Assembly (NCBI GenBank): GCA_963457665.1
Contig: OY735207.1
Span: forward strand, 46,388,696-46,452,695
Direction of reading: 5' to 3'
DNA: 64,000 nucleotides
Origin: Thysanoteuthis rhombus
Taxonomy: Eukaryota > Mollusca > Cephalopoda > Oegopsida > Thysanoteuthidae
How positions within the stretch are numbered: the first letter of the stretch is position 1; the number at the start of each line of letters is the position of its first letter. Below, piece by piece: positions 1 through 19,835 of this stretch. The notes under the pieces were generated by a model. It worked only from the letters and a program-made list of their open reading frames with translations. It did no database searches and was not told the DNA's origin. The position numbers and the translations under genes are program-made.

Positions 1-164
1 CTTTTGTAATATTCCTTTCTTCTGTTGGCGCCTTTAAGTGAAGTTGCTGGCTTGGAAAGGAACTTGCTTTTCCTTTCTTCTATATATTACGTTGTACAGC
101 ACGAATCGTCTGATCTCGACAAGGATAAATAGGGCTCTATATTCATAGAAGAAATGATATTTGT

Positions 165-530
165 CATCATCATCAACTGCCTTTTATCGTCAGTCATTGG
201 ACATAAACCTTGTCCAATTTTGCCAGACCTCTCTATCATGGGCGTCACAAAGCCAATACTTTCTGAACTTGTCTAATTTGTCTCGCAATCTTATATTCTG
301 ACTGCTACGGTTTTGCATGTGTTTTCTGGGGATCCACGTTGTGAATTGTGCTTTCCATTGGTTGTTTGCTATTCTTGCAACATCACCAACCCATTTCCCA
401 TTGAGTTTTCTAATGGAATCTATGATGTCTCACTGTTTTTCCCCAATATATTATGCTGTTTTGTGATGCTGAGCCCGATTCTCCCATGTGCACGTTTAAT
501 CAAAATATGGGTTTATGATTATCATTGAGA
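165..530 (-). mobile_element. RTE-like LINE 3' fragment in intron 5 of C'
   Basis: Read on the minus strand, a degraded frame contains WVGDVARIANNQW, a KHMQNR-like stretch and DKLDKFRKYWLCDAHDREVW, followed by a short GAT-rich tail near 165. This is the conserved C-terminal end of RTE-type non-LTR retrotransposons common in molluscs. It has stop codons and no reverse-transcriptase core, so it is a dead 5'-truncated copy. The same copy sits at 39156-39521. Confidence 0.6.
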
Positions 531-2250
531 ATATATTTTCCCCCTATGTAATGACACGTGTCAGTTGGCCATTATTGCAAGTGATGTCTTCAAGACGATG
601 CAGGTTCCGTCACTTGAATGTAATCTGTCTCTCCTGTCACAAAAGAAATATCAAATTTTGCCGAAACAGTTCATAATATTGTTAATGTGTTATCGTCCAC
701 CATTTTAATAATTCTCCTTGATGAAATTCTTAGAACCTCCTGGAGGCTGAAATATTCTCATTTACAGAATAAATTACACTGTTGTATTGCTCACTTGTTA
801 AAACTTCCATCACCAAATTCCAAAATGATATTCCTCCGTTCTTTGGCTGCAGTAGATCCCTATTTGAAGTAAAGCATAAAAAGTGATCATTTTTGCTCGA
901 CTGACAATATATCTTCAAGGGTGAAGAAGAAAATTAAGTTGAACAGATCACCTGAGAAGAGAGGTAAAACAGTTGAATATCCATCTTTACAATACCATAT
1001 GGAAAGATATAGCAGATACGGGTATCAACATAAATCCATCTTGATAGAACGAAATCATGAATCGTCGAAAATTCGACTCTCCATGTAGTTCAGCCTTACA
1101 GGATTTTGTAATACATATCTACTAAGCTTAACACAGTCGGGCACGAAGCCATGCGATGATCAGATTCTCTATACAGTAATTATGGTCTGATAGACTAGAT
1201 GGCTAAAATCGTTCTATTTCAAATAGTTATGAATACTTAATTGCCCACGATCAGTTTTGAATGAGATGCTTCGTGAGAGCTTCTGTATAAAATAGAATTT
1301 TATATTCATTTGGTAGAAAATGAACAGCGTTAATTTTACAAATACAGCGAATTGATACTGAGACAATAACTAAAAAAGATCATCAGATGTCCGCTCAAAA
1401 TTCTAATCCTTACACAAGAAAGATTCAGATAACCTGATCTCAATGATGAGGATAGAATTCAGTACACTTGGATAAGTGCATCATAGATTACTCCATGTCG
1501 AGGCTCACAAATAGGATTTCATAATAGTCTTGCAAGGAAAATAGTTTATTCTTCCCCAAAACGATTAAAGGATTGCCCAAATCTTTGTAATTACCTCGTC
1601 TATGCAGCAGATACCTATTATAGTATCCCTAAAAATTCTGTATAAGAATATTGTGTCTTCCCCATTCCAACTGCAATTGAAAGCAGGAAGTTGTGAATAT
1701 TGAACACCGTGAGAAACATATGCTAAGTATATACAATTTAGAAGACAACGATTATCTGTCAGTATACAGAACATTATCCTTTTCTAATTAGTGCACCTGA
1801 AAGTTAGGTTCAGTGTGAGTTTGGAGAATTAGACATGGAAGGGTTTATCGAGAAAAAGTTTAATCGTACTGAAAATTCTATATCCGTCCCCAAACAATAT
1901 TGATCCGTTACGGGTTGAGTGTGTAAATAGTTTTTAGGATGACGAGGTGTATTGGTTGCATCTATTTAGCTTTGTGCATAGAGCGCAATTAAGATCCTCT
2001 TGAGTTATTCTAACTGAATGGGCCACATCTAGAGTGGATTTTAGCAGATCATTAACAACACGTTTCTCCCTCAACGGTGAACCCCAAAAGCCAAGGCCTT
2101 GTGCCAATGATACGATGGTATATTGGTGAAAGCATTTGAACTATTCATTCTGTTATGAAAATAAACCATTTCAAGAGATTTTCTCGCTTTTTATAAATAT
2201 TGAGAGATGTATTTTTCTTTTTCAAATGTCTTGTGTTTCTTTAATTACAG
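531..2250. other. Intron 5 remainder of C', no feature recognised
   Basis: This is AT-rich unique-looking sequence between the RTE fragment and exon 6. Short open frames exist on both strands, but none has splice-site context or resemblance to a known family. The stretch is repeated without a difference that I can find at 39522-41241. Confidence 0.6.
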
Positions 2251-8221
<5,971 letters not shown>

Positions 8222-9073
8222 CCAAGTGAAACGTTATAAACTTTCTTAAAATCGATCAGTGTTTGAATTAATGAAGTCTCTGCCATGTTGTAGCATACCA
8301 CAGGAAGGGGATCGTTATCCATTACGCTACCATTATAGCTTGAGAACAGCGAACGTGATCAACTTGCAAGAGGTATAATCTTGAATCATCTCACAGATTT
8401 GAACTGATTAACGACTTGACAGTTATTACAAAAAGTCAGATCATACGGATATTCAAACTTGATCCTTGACCAACCGGTTTCATGTTGATCGGGAAAAATC
8501 CCATACAAAGGGTAGACTTTTCGCACCTTACAGAACATTACTTAAATCTTGTTGGTTCAATCGTTTTCATACATAAATGCCCATAGGTTTGATTTCTAAA
8601 ATGTAAATACTTTCCCGATATTTCGTAGTTCATCTTTTTTTTGTTAAACAAAAAACGTTTCTGATTTCAAAACTTTTTAAGAGCAAAAACCATCATCTTA
8701 GTGACCCATTTACTACGAACAATTCATAATCCTTACGATATCTTAATTTATACTCGGACCATCCCTACGCAAACTGCAGAAAAGGTTTTATCCTTAATAA
8801 CAGGTCAACCTATCCTGGTTTTTCCCGGATGAATTTTTATGTCTTAAAATACCCAAGATGGAAGTAATACGTTTTTATTTACAATTTACAATTCGATTCT
8901 TTTTCCTCATAGAGTTCAATGAAGAGGAAAATGGTGAATAAAACATTTCAAATTTTGTAATATTGTGTCTGACTTATTTTTTCATTGAATTTTCCAGTAA
9001 AGATTTCATTAAGAGGCATATATGTAAAAAGAAAAACAAAAGAAAAATGTCAATAATTCATGCTGATACTTAT

Positions 9074-9077
<4 letters not shown>
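8222..9077 (+). other. 3' flank of C' with candidate poly(A) signal
   Basis: This is probable 3' UTR and downstream sequence. An AATAAA lies at 8937-8942, about 720 bases after the stop, followed by a T/GT-rich stretch. The same signal is kept at 47850-47855 downstream of gene C. No other gene was recognised. Confidence 0.4.

Positions 9078-9170
<93 letters not shown>
9078..9170. repeat. (TA)n(TG)n compound microsatellite
   Basis: A run of TA is followed by a run of TG in the intergenic space between the convergent genes C' and A. The duplicate locus (47991-48140) has a much longer TA part with TG interruptions. Confidence 0.9.
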
Positions 9171-9171
<1 letters not shown>

Positions 9172-11036
9172 TTTAAGATAAATTAACAATTGTCAGCATT
9201 AAAGGTGAAATTGACGAACTTGGTTCGAGTTTAGGTAAAGATTGTTTATGTTAATTTGGTCCTTACAGACTTGTCAAGATATCTTGACAAAATATCTAGT
9301 CATTATACAGTTTTGATAGAGTGACTGAAAGAGCAACATCAGAAATGACAAATTGGTGATCAAGAAAAGGTGAGGGTATTGTAAGACTTTCACCGTCTTC
9401 CAAGCAGCGATGTCACTGGTTGTTTGGGTCAAAAGTGAAACTCATTTTTCTGTGAAACTTTTAATGTTCCCAAATTACGAAATTCTCGATTCTTTTGAAA
9501 GACTCGGATGCCTGGAGAAATTTATAAAGAATAATGGATAATTGATCAGGAGGTTCATATATTGAGTGTACTTGAGTGAAACAGAAAATTTCAAACTTCG
9601 GTCTGCTCTGTTGGTTCAAAACTCACAAAAAAAAAAAATGACGTTCAAAACGAAAATCTCCCCTCAACAGGTGGTGGAATAGGGACATGCTGAAAAATTT
9701 CTGGAAAAGATATCCCTTCAAATAAAAAGAACAAAAGTTATCAATTATTCAGAAGTATAATCATTTAAGAGAATATTTATTTCTGTACGTACATAAAATA
9801 AAATGTACAAATCAATAACAACAAAAATAATAGCCTACGGTAAAGAACCAACCCATCTAATTCTATTCACCTTACATCCTTTTACACAATCGGGTGAACG
9901 AGTTGCGCCGGAAATGCATCGGTTTCGGTTAATGGGGCCATATCGAGATAAACGATTTTGGACCCAATAACCCACCCGTCTGATTATCTGAAACCAGGCA
10001 AATAGTTTTCTATGAAAAGATATTTATAGAAATATCTTATTTGAGGCAGTAACTCGGTTATTCCATATTCAAGTTGAGTCAAGAGTTAAGGGATATTTGA
10101 AAGATAATCTGGGGTCGGACGACTTAAAATATATTTTGGTAATTCAGATTTCCTTCCGTAACACTGATGCTTGGCTATGATAAAGGGTGCATTAAACATA
10201 ATACACGGAGAAAATTAATTAATCTACAAGAATGGCAGACAACAGCTGGACAGCACGACACACAACATTGATCACAAGAGATCACATGCAAAACGGGGCC
10301 AACAAAATATAAGTTGACAGGACAAAGTGCATATCTACTAACAGTATATTCATGAATTGAATAAGAGACTATAGTCTCTTCAAATTTTGTCCAGTATAAA
10401 GTCATTTCAAATTGTTGAAATTAAAGAAAATAACAAAGAGTGGTCCTAAACTTTTGCAGTTTACTATATAACAGAAGGATTTTCCTAATCATTTTTTATC
10501 GATACCCGAGGTGTTTTTGGTCCAGAATGAACTGGAGCACAAAAACAGTCCATTGACGTTTGGCACTAAATACAGAATTCTTTTGTTGGATTCTAAATTA
10601 GGTTAAAGGTGTTGCCAACAGACTGATTTACATTATTCTTCATCGACACAACTTTTGGATCGAATTATAGGAATGATGAATGGTGTAACTTGACTGGATT
10701 ATTACAAGTTTAATGAAGAATTGCCGACCAAAATTCAAAGTTCCTTATATTTCTGTTCTCTCTCTGTTGTGAGAGGAGATATGAAACATATGTAAGGAGT
10801 TGTCCGTCAGATCCCGTTACTAATCTTTTTTTCTGAAAACTGTAGGAAAGAAATATGTTCCGCAGAAAAATACAGCCTCATTTACAAGCATTACATGATA
10901 CTGTAAAGTTGAAATATCATAGATAAGATATGATCAGTAGATAAATAAAACTTGGATATTTCATTGATACACAATCACGTAACTAAATGTAACCGGTACG
11001 AATTCGTCTTTTTCTTTGAGATTTATTCCTTTGTCG
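9171..11036. other. Intergenic region and 3' flank of gene A
   Basis: This AT-rich sequence separates the convergent stops of C' and A. It contains a short plus-strand RTE-like remnant near 10.2-10.4 kb. The bases just below 11037 are the presumed 3' UTR of gene A; an equivalent stretch follows the isolated exon 8 at 27.6 kb. I saw no other gene. Confidence 0.5.
10195..10400 (+). mobile_element. RTE-like LINE remnant
   Basis: Plus-strand translation gives ARMADNSWTARHTT and then RDHMQNGANK, matching the RTE C-terminal pattern seen at 165-530 and at 57 kb, with stop codons. It is a short dead fragment. The copy at 49180-49395 has drifted in parallel. Confidence 0.45.
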
Positions 11037-11164
11037 TTATTCGTAGAATTTCCTCTTTCGTTGCATGTAGATGATTCCAATAGAAGTGATGCTGGCTGTG
11101 CATAAACAAGTAGCAGTAAATATAAAAATAGCATCGAAAGACTGGGTTGAATCAAACAAAGCCC
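11037..11164 (-). CDS. Gene A terminal exon 8 (TM12, C-terminus)
   Basis: The exon has 128 bases with acceptor TTTTCTCAG. It encodes ALFDSTQSFDAIFIF, TM12 and IIYMQRKRKFYE, then TAA. The same end is present in gene B and in the isolated exon at 27470. Confidence 0.85.
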
Positions 11165-14100
11165 CTGAGAAAAAAAAATTCGGAGATATTAGAAAAGAGT
11201 CTCCTTCATCAAGTAAAGCCATTTTCCTTTTAATATTTAAAATCATTATGATTATCTGTCGTTGGTAATCCTCAGATAATAAAAAGTTTGTATGTTTTTT
11301 TAAGTAAAAATGAAAGACTATTTTATTTTTATTTCCAACATCAAAAGTTCATCTTGCTCAGTTTGGGGGGATCAATAAGCCCAGGAGCTGATTGTGCTTT
11401 ATTTTTAATTAAAAAACTAAACGAACATAGGCTTATTGATCCCTTAAAACTGAGCAAGTTGAAATTTTGAGGTCACCTTGGCCCCTGCGTGTGGCGATAC
11501 TGAGCCTCAGTAATTCCTCATTTGAACAACATGTTTACCGTTCTGTTACACCATCTTTAGGGCAAGTTCAAAATTCCATCTTCCAAGAACGTTTTTATCT
11601 TTCTGATCAAAGAACTGCTCTCAGTTGTTTTTGGACAATTTGTTTTTCTTTAAAAGATTATTCTGTAAATGCATGAATATATGGTGATTCGAAAGTACAA
11701 AATCATTAAAGCGATTGACGTATCCATATTGATAAGTATGATTCTCAACAGTTGATTCTGATATTCTGGTTATGTTGGATATCGTATAATGCACCGTATC
11801 ACCTTGATTATCCACAATCAATGTCTTCATTCGATCTATATTCCTTCAACTGGTTTGCACGATCGCGGTACATCGTTCAGTAAGAAATCCCCAGCCCTAA
11901 ACATTGCAAAACACTTTTGACATATTTGATGAATCACAATATCTTCTCCATAAACTACACATTTTTCGTGTTCGAGTCGCATTCTTACCGTTTTTAACCT
12001 GCCATAAATGTTACTGATTTTCTTCCCTCCTAAATGTTTGACTCAGTGAAACAAAGTATGACATTTTTGATATTATAAAAACATGCTTGTAACAATATAT
12101 TCAAAGGCAAACATATGAGAAGAGCTTCGTTGAAACTAAACGCTCCGAATGCCTGCTGACAGTGAACACAAAAGAAACTTTAGTCAAGCCAATATATTAG
12201 AAAAAATTAATTCACCGTTTAAATCAATAAATCATAAAACAATATTCCAAAGAAAATGTTAAATATTCTGAGATCATTAGGAAAAAAAGATCTTTTTATT
12301 TCTTGTTTCGTTCAGACATACCTCGTACGCGCGCACAAGCACTTATTATAAAGTTTCAAATCACTCTAACATTTTTTTCCTGCATTCTTGGAGTTAGTGC
12401 ATATTACGAGTACACTAATGAGATACTTCTGGTTACAATAAACAATTTAGGCTCCCATGAGGCCATAGAAATCAAAATAAAAATTTTGATATTAGGTGGA
12501 TTTTTTTTTAATTAAAAAAAAAGAAAAGAATACTATAGTTTTCTGTCGATGTATTTTCTAACCTTCACATTTATACTGCCAGAATTTGGATGATGTTTGT
12601 TTTTTCCCAATAAGGTCACAATTTACCAATCGTTGTAGAAGAGCTTTGTTAAAATGCTCCTAATGCTAGCTGACAGCAAACACGAAAACAAAAACTTCAG
12701 TCAAGCCAATATATTAGAAAGAAAAAAAGATTGATTCACAATTTACCAATCGTTTAGACGGAAGACAACTCAACAAGCAATAACAAGAAGTGATTTACTA
12801 TTTATCTGTTCAGTGTAAAACATTTCAAAAGGAAATACATTATCTTATTTTGTGAACTTCAATTCGAAGTTGTTGATCCATTTTCAGTACCTTTAGGCCT
12901 GATAATTCAAAGAAAGAAATTATTTTCTGATTCCATTATAAAATGAAATATCTAAAGTTTTTATTCGAAATGTTTTGAAATGCTGTATGTACTTCCTGAA
13001 CTCTCATCGTGGTAACTATGCAAAATGGTTAAAAAAAAGGTTGAGTAGTTTTCAAATACCTGTGATAATCGGATAGATAATGTAAGCCAGACCAATCAAA
13101 AGACTCAAGGGAGAATATCCTTTGTTTAGGTTTTTCACACCTAAGATGGAAGCCACAAGCACAACTCGGAGAGCAGCGCTGAATCCTGGAAAAGAAAAAT
13201 TATTTCTGTCTGAATTTCTGAGGAGAGGAATTATCATTTACACTAATTTACTTGGAATGGCAATATATCATTCTTATTAAGATACCATGAGTATAAGATA
13301 AATTATATAGCTTTTATTCGGATCTTGTTTTTTTGTCCCTTTCTTGTAACAATGTTTCAGCCGGTATGCGCTTGGGTCTTCCTCAGGTCTCTGTTTGATT
13401 CTTTTTTAATATCGCATGACTATAGTATAATGTGTACGATGATCCCTTAAAACCTATTTTATTGTGCATCCTGCCAACCAACAACAGGCCGAACATGATT
13501 GTCAATAATATTTGAAAGCCACTGATCAGAAAAGATCAAAACATATCCAGAGAAAGTACAAGCGTTGTGTTTGGAGAGAAATGTGCATGCTCTAAGAGAA
13601 CAAGGTTCAGCTTTCAAGAATGAAACAGACGGTCGAAGAAGGCTAGTGAATACAGCGACTGAAATTTTGTAATAAGGAAGCAACGAAGTACAAGAAAATT
13701 AGTTTCTAATTACTCACCATTGCAGATAGCGAACAGAGATGCACAAATGGCGAACGAATAGAAGGGGCGGCAGAATATAAAGGCTACGGTTGTGACTGAC
13801 ATGCCAAGTAATGAAGAAATTAGGATATAGCTTGTAGGAATGTGAAGCAGGTCAGCGAGAATCCCAGTAATAATTTGGCTGAGTGCAAACACTGCACCAT
13901 AGATGGACATTATCAATGCTCCTTGTTCGCGGTTGAGTCCAACGTCCACAGCTTTGGCCGGAATATAGATCAGAACAATTTCGCCCACTGACATAATAAA
14001 ATTAAAAAGAAAACAATACTATGAGACATTTAAAAAATTTTTTTAACACGTCCAATAATTTTCTATATGTATACCTGTTGGAGACACCACCAGATGTAGA

Positions 14101-16240
14101 GCAGGTTTTCCTCAAGTCCTTCCCTGCTTCCAACCTGGAAGCAAGATATGACACAAAGAAGTTTCAAGCCTCATTTCACTCACAGACAGTAAAAAAAAAA
14201 TCGCTCTCATCTCTGTGAATAATGTCATGAAAGTGGTAGGGTAGGAATGACCTGTACCATTTATTACGATGAGTAGATGCTTCCCAGGGGCTTAGTGATC
14301 CCCCAAAACTGGGCAAGTAAAACTCTTGAGGTCACAGGACGAAACCTGAGCCTATGTGTGGAGCAATAATAAGCCTCAGTAATTCCGAATACACTTAGAT
14401 AAATCCGAAATTTTGGCCCTTGCATGTAGCAATACTAAGCCTCAGTAATTCCTCATTGGCTTTGGTAAAGCATCAGCACAAAGTCACTGCAAAGAGATTA
14501 TATTAAAAAAGGAGCAATATATACGCCACTACTTCTAACTACATTTTAGCATGGATAGCTAATTTGCATATACTTCATTTGATAATTAAATACAAATTTA
14601 AGAACTAAGTAAACATGATTGTAGGCACTCCTTTGTTTAAACTAATGGCATCTTGTCCTTAATGGTTGAGCTTGTTCTACTGAGAACAAACTTCGGAAGG
14701 CGTTGTACGCTCATGCACCGGAAACCATTTTGGAAATTTGCATTGGATCTTCAAACAGGATTTTTCGATTGTTTACAAATGAAAGTTGTCTAAGGACAGG
14801 TGAAAAACTTATTTCCCAGAGTTCATAATCGATAAAGAATGGCCACTTTACTCACCTGATTTGACTCCAATTAAATATACTACTATTATAGGTAGTGCTA
14901 TTCCTCACCATAATAGACTGTGCACCCCTCTCTCAAATTTGGAATCTTTGCTAAAGGGATGAGAAGAGATGTTGCAAATAGCAGATAAATCATGTCGTTT
15001 TTGAGATTGTACAAAAGCCCGAGGTGGTCTTATAGGAAATTCCTCGATCTAATTATATTTTGATATATGTTTAGTCACAATAGCGGTAAATATTAGTATT
15101 TTGTTAATTATTTGATGGAATGAATGGTTTTCGTCTTAGTCATCATCATCTATTTGTCACACTGCAGTACCTTCGACCAGTAAAACGAGTTCATGTCAAA
15201 CAATTAATATTAACTTTAAAAAGTACACTCAAGGCAAGGGAAGGGACAGAAATCGCTGAAATTTGAAAATTGAGTATTTTGTATTAAATCCTGTAACATC
15301 CATTGTATATTATAGTGATTGGGAAGCCACCCTTTTAGGGAAGAAATAGAGACTAAGTACAATTTCCTATCCTCGCCTTGGGTGCGTAATAAAGGACTTA
15401 GATTTAAGTATAAATTACAGGTTTATTATATATTAATCCGGTATTTACTTACCAGCCCAAAAAATGTAAATAATTAAAAGCAACTGCATGCCTCTATTCT
15501 TCATGACGACTGGATCAAAAACGGCGAGGCGGAGATAACTGCATTTGCTTGATAATCTGTCTGTCATGCTCTTTGAAGGGCCCTCCTCCGAAGAGCCAGG
15601 ACGTTCAGAGTCACCATAATTGTTTGTCTAAAAATAAAGTTGATTATATTTCACAAAGAAAAGTTTACTGATCAATACTGTATTTAATTATTGGTCGATG
15701 TTAAATAATTTCTAAACTATCTTTGAACTTCCATTATATCACCGTATGTAAAAGCACATAAGTAATGTAAAAATACATGTGCTTTTTCATATGAGATTTT
15801 CGGCTCATTTCTCAATTTATTTGCTTGCGTAACTTGAAACAATCCAGAGTTGTCCTCAATTAGTCTGTGAAATGTTTAAAACCAATCATTCATTTGTTGT
15901 TGGAATGATTCAGTTTGCTTAATAAATTGCTTTTGATTTCGTTGACAGGATCATTTCAAGGGTTATCAACATAGATGTCTCGTTCTGAAGCAACTGTTGA
16001 CAAGCTGATCGTGCAAATCCCTATGGATATAATGGGTTCAATCTTCACTGAGTGCCTCACTTTTGCGAACGTTAATATCAAGGCTGTTCAGAATTCCTTT
16101 AATTGTTTGCCTGTTGATTGTATTTTGTAAAAAATTCATCTGAGTATTTCAATGTCATACTCATTAATTGGATCATGTTACCTAATCTTTGAATAGCATC
16201 AAATTTTGTATTAAATAACAATGTATAAACATACATGCAA

Positions 16241-16305
<65 letters not shown>

Positions 16306-19300
16306 ATCATCCACAGACAGCTGTTTCGATGTAGATCACTACATCACGACCTGGGACAACAAATCTATCCGAAATCCTTGAAAGAAGAAATCATGACATC
16401 AGTTTTAAAAAGAGGGGCCTCCGTACTTTCAGTAGTCATCTGTGGACGTGAAACACAGAAACCTAACCAAAAGATTGGCTCCAAAATTGAGAACCATGCA
16501 GCATGCATAAGAGAGTGTTCTGCTTAACAGCCAGTGAAGATATCAAACCAGTGCTTTTTATGAAAAGAAAGCAAGAATCAGTGAGATAAAAAAAATCCAA
16601 AAGAAAACTCAAATTGCAATGAGCAGGCCATATTACGAGTACGTCAAACAACCACTAGACATCATGACTCACATCTTGGATCCCTATAGCTCATATACTA
16701 AATTATAGCTGGCAAAAATAAGATACTATACACATACCAGGACAACTTAGTAACTAAGATGAACACAGTAGAACCCTGAATCAAATAAGAATGACCTCAT
16801 ATACTTTTACTCCCACCACACTCCAGAAATAAAATCAGGAATAATCATAGGTTTTTACCTGAGGGCCTCCTAAATAGGAAGTCCCGAATATTTAGATGAA
16901 CAAAGAAAATACATCAAGCAAACCTTCCCTCAAGTACTCACGACAATCCATATAAAACACAAGAAGAAAAACGTATCAGAGTCCCACAACTAATACTAAA
17001 AATAAAAAGGATAAGGATAACACTGCCATTAAACGCATCACATCACTCAATTACTCACCCGACACCAGCCTCAGTTCTCACCTGAGCAAACTGAAAATAC
17101 ACATTGATACTAACACCTCAACAACTATCAAAAAATTTGGAGAACAATCCCCACCACCTGAAATTGACTTTAACGCAATACCTTTCAAGGACTGCTACTA
17201 AATATACTTTCTATTTGAGTTTTTTAATGGATTTTATGATATATGTGACTCCTGTTTTTCGTCTAACATAATAATTGTCTTGTGGCCCCCCATGTGATGT
17301 TGAGCACACGATTCTCTCTCGCACACGTTTCACAGTCGTGGGTTTGTGGGTCAATCTTTTGTTCAGATTTCATGTTTCAGCTTTAAAAAAAAGCTTATGG
17401 GATTTTCTTGTCTTTGAAGGTTGAGCTTGATCTATGGGAAGCTTGCCATCCTAGAATGATTCTTTGCTTGTTTCCTCTTCTTTGGAGGAATTCATGGTTA
17501 TTCGTTGTCCTAGGTAAACGTAGTGGTCTACTTTCTTCAGCTGTGCGCTCCAAATTCTAGGCTGTGTGTCTTTGGCCTGGTATGTTTGTTGTTGATGACA
17601 TTAATTTCACTAAAGTGCATGTGGAGACTCTCTTTCTCCATTCAGTTCGTCTTGCATTTGAGATATGGAGATCATGAAAGTTCTAAGCAAGAGAGACCAT
17701 GTCAGCAAACTAAGGTTGCATAGGATCAAATTAACCGCAATAGGGTTGATCTGGGAGATTTCATTGCTAAGCATTGCTAACCATATTGACATTTGCTAAA
17801 GCTATATGATATATCCTTTTTTTAAATCTTTGTATAAAATGCCAGGTTACCAAGTGAATAAAGACGGAAGAACATTGATATTTACAACTGTCTCTTCTTT
17901 ATCTTCAGTGCTATTTTCCTCTGACTCGAATCCTAAATTCGTTTCTGTTTGAAGCACTTTCATTGATTTTGGTGTTATTTCTGAAATTAAAGAAATGGTG
18001 AATATCAATCACATAGATCGAACATCGTTCAGTAAAAAATGTCCGATCAGAATTCAGCTAATCACAACAACTCAGGCTATGGACTTATTGATTCACCCTT
18101 GCATATGTAGGAAGATAAACTAGGATTCAAAGAAATGATTATGGGCGATCAAAATTTGATTAAGTTTCCTTATTTTTATGGGTATTTCGATAATCTCATC
18201 TTAATTGGAACATGATATGCTTATAGATTTATATCAATTCTTAGCAGTAGTTGAACCCGAAAATATTTTTTTCAGATACATATATAGGACATGTGGATCG
18301 ACTTAACTGTAAGAACTCTTCATTCTTTGTCAATCACAGCTCTCTTCATTAAAACAGAGACCGAGAAAAACAATTACCATCAGTAAAATCAATGATCGTT
18401 GAATCTTACACTTTAAAACCGAAAATCTAAAGACAATCATGTCTTCCTATCAAATAAGATACGGCTTGTAATGTACAACTGATAATATGTTATTTCCACG
18501 AACAAATATATCCTGGACATACACTTACCTTTCATCTTCTTATTTTTCCTGCTGACGGTCTTTAGTGGACGGCATAAGGCGCCGTATACAAGAAAGTTTA
18601 AAAGCAACCCGCCTATTAGTAAAAATGTTCCTCTCATACCATAAAAGGAAATGCTTCGTTCTATTAAGTAATTAAGGGCAGATGCACCTCCCCCGGCACC
18701 ACTGCTTGCAATCCCGACGGCCAATGTTCTTTTTTTCTTAAAATAATATCCAACAATGGTGTTGCCGGCAAAATATGCTAATCCAATGGAACCACCTGAA
18801 AGAACAATTAAGAAAGGTATCGAAAAGGAATTATGTAATCTTGAATGTTGATAAATCATTGAACAGGATATTCGGTTATAAAAAGATTTTGTAAATCCTG
18901 CAGTGCCCATCTATTTATCAAATGAATAGAGAAAGCTCTTGAATCAACTGATGTACATCAGAGAATTATCGTTTGAACGCAATATGAATCTTTGGTTTAA
19001 TGTGAAACCGTCACGCGTATTGTATTTGAAATTAAGAATGATAAAGGTGAGGAAATTGAGAATTAAAATGCTCAATTATAAGCCGACGCTTTCAAGGTGG
19101 TTTATTTTATTCTAAGATGGTGTGCAGAATCGAGAAATGTTCAATGTTTGTAATACACAAAGAAAAAAAAGGGAAGCAACAGAAATAATTGAACTACACA
19201 GCCAGGGAATAATCTGGGTACTAGATGGTAAAGAGGACTACGAGTATGAAGGGTTTTTCGGAAGCAAGTTTAATCAAACAGGTTGAAACAAAGAAAAACG

Positions 19301-19804
19301 TCAAGGAAGAACACCTCAGAGAAACGAGGGAAAGAGAAGACGTAGAAATGAACGTCATCCACGTCAACATTGCAGATTGGATCAATTTATGCGAAGAAGG
19401 TATTTGTGAACTATACAGGCATCTGAAAGTTGTGTTTGAAAACATCTGAGAACAAAGAATGAATTATAAATCCCCAAAATGAGAAGCTAAGAAGGAAGAA
19501 TTAAGTGCATAGACATTTCAGGGGACAAGTAAAAAGAAACTGCGAATGAGATGACATGTACCTGGATTCAAAGATGATATTTGAAGAGAGAAACTGAAAT
19601 CATTGTGACTCACGATATGGATCCCCAGAGATCGCATGCGCAACCGAGGCCGGCAGAGTATTAGATGGAGAGACGAGCTAGAAAAATTCAGAAAGTACTG
19701 GCTCTACGACGCCCACGATTGAGAAGTGTGGCGAATCCTGGGGAAGGTCTATGTCCAACGACTGACATTAAAAGAATGATGCTGCTGGTGCTGGTGCTGC
19801 TGGT

Positions 19805-19835
<31 letters not shown>

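Noticed and set aside
11067..11246. Plus-strand frame across exon 8 of gene A
   Set aside because: Shadow of the minus-strand coding exon.
19225..19449. Charged 74-codon frame (KGFSEASLIKQVETKKNVKE) in intron 2 of gene A
   Set aside because: The frame is disrupted in the homologous gene B intron and it lies in RTE-linked repeat sequence.
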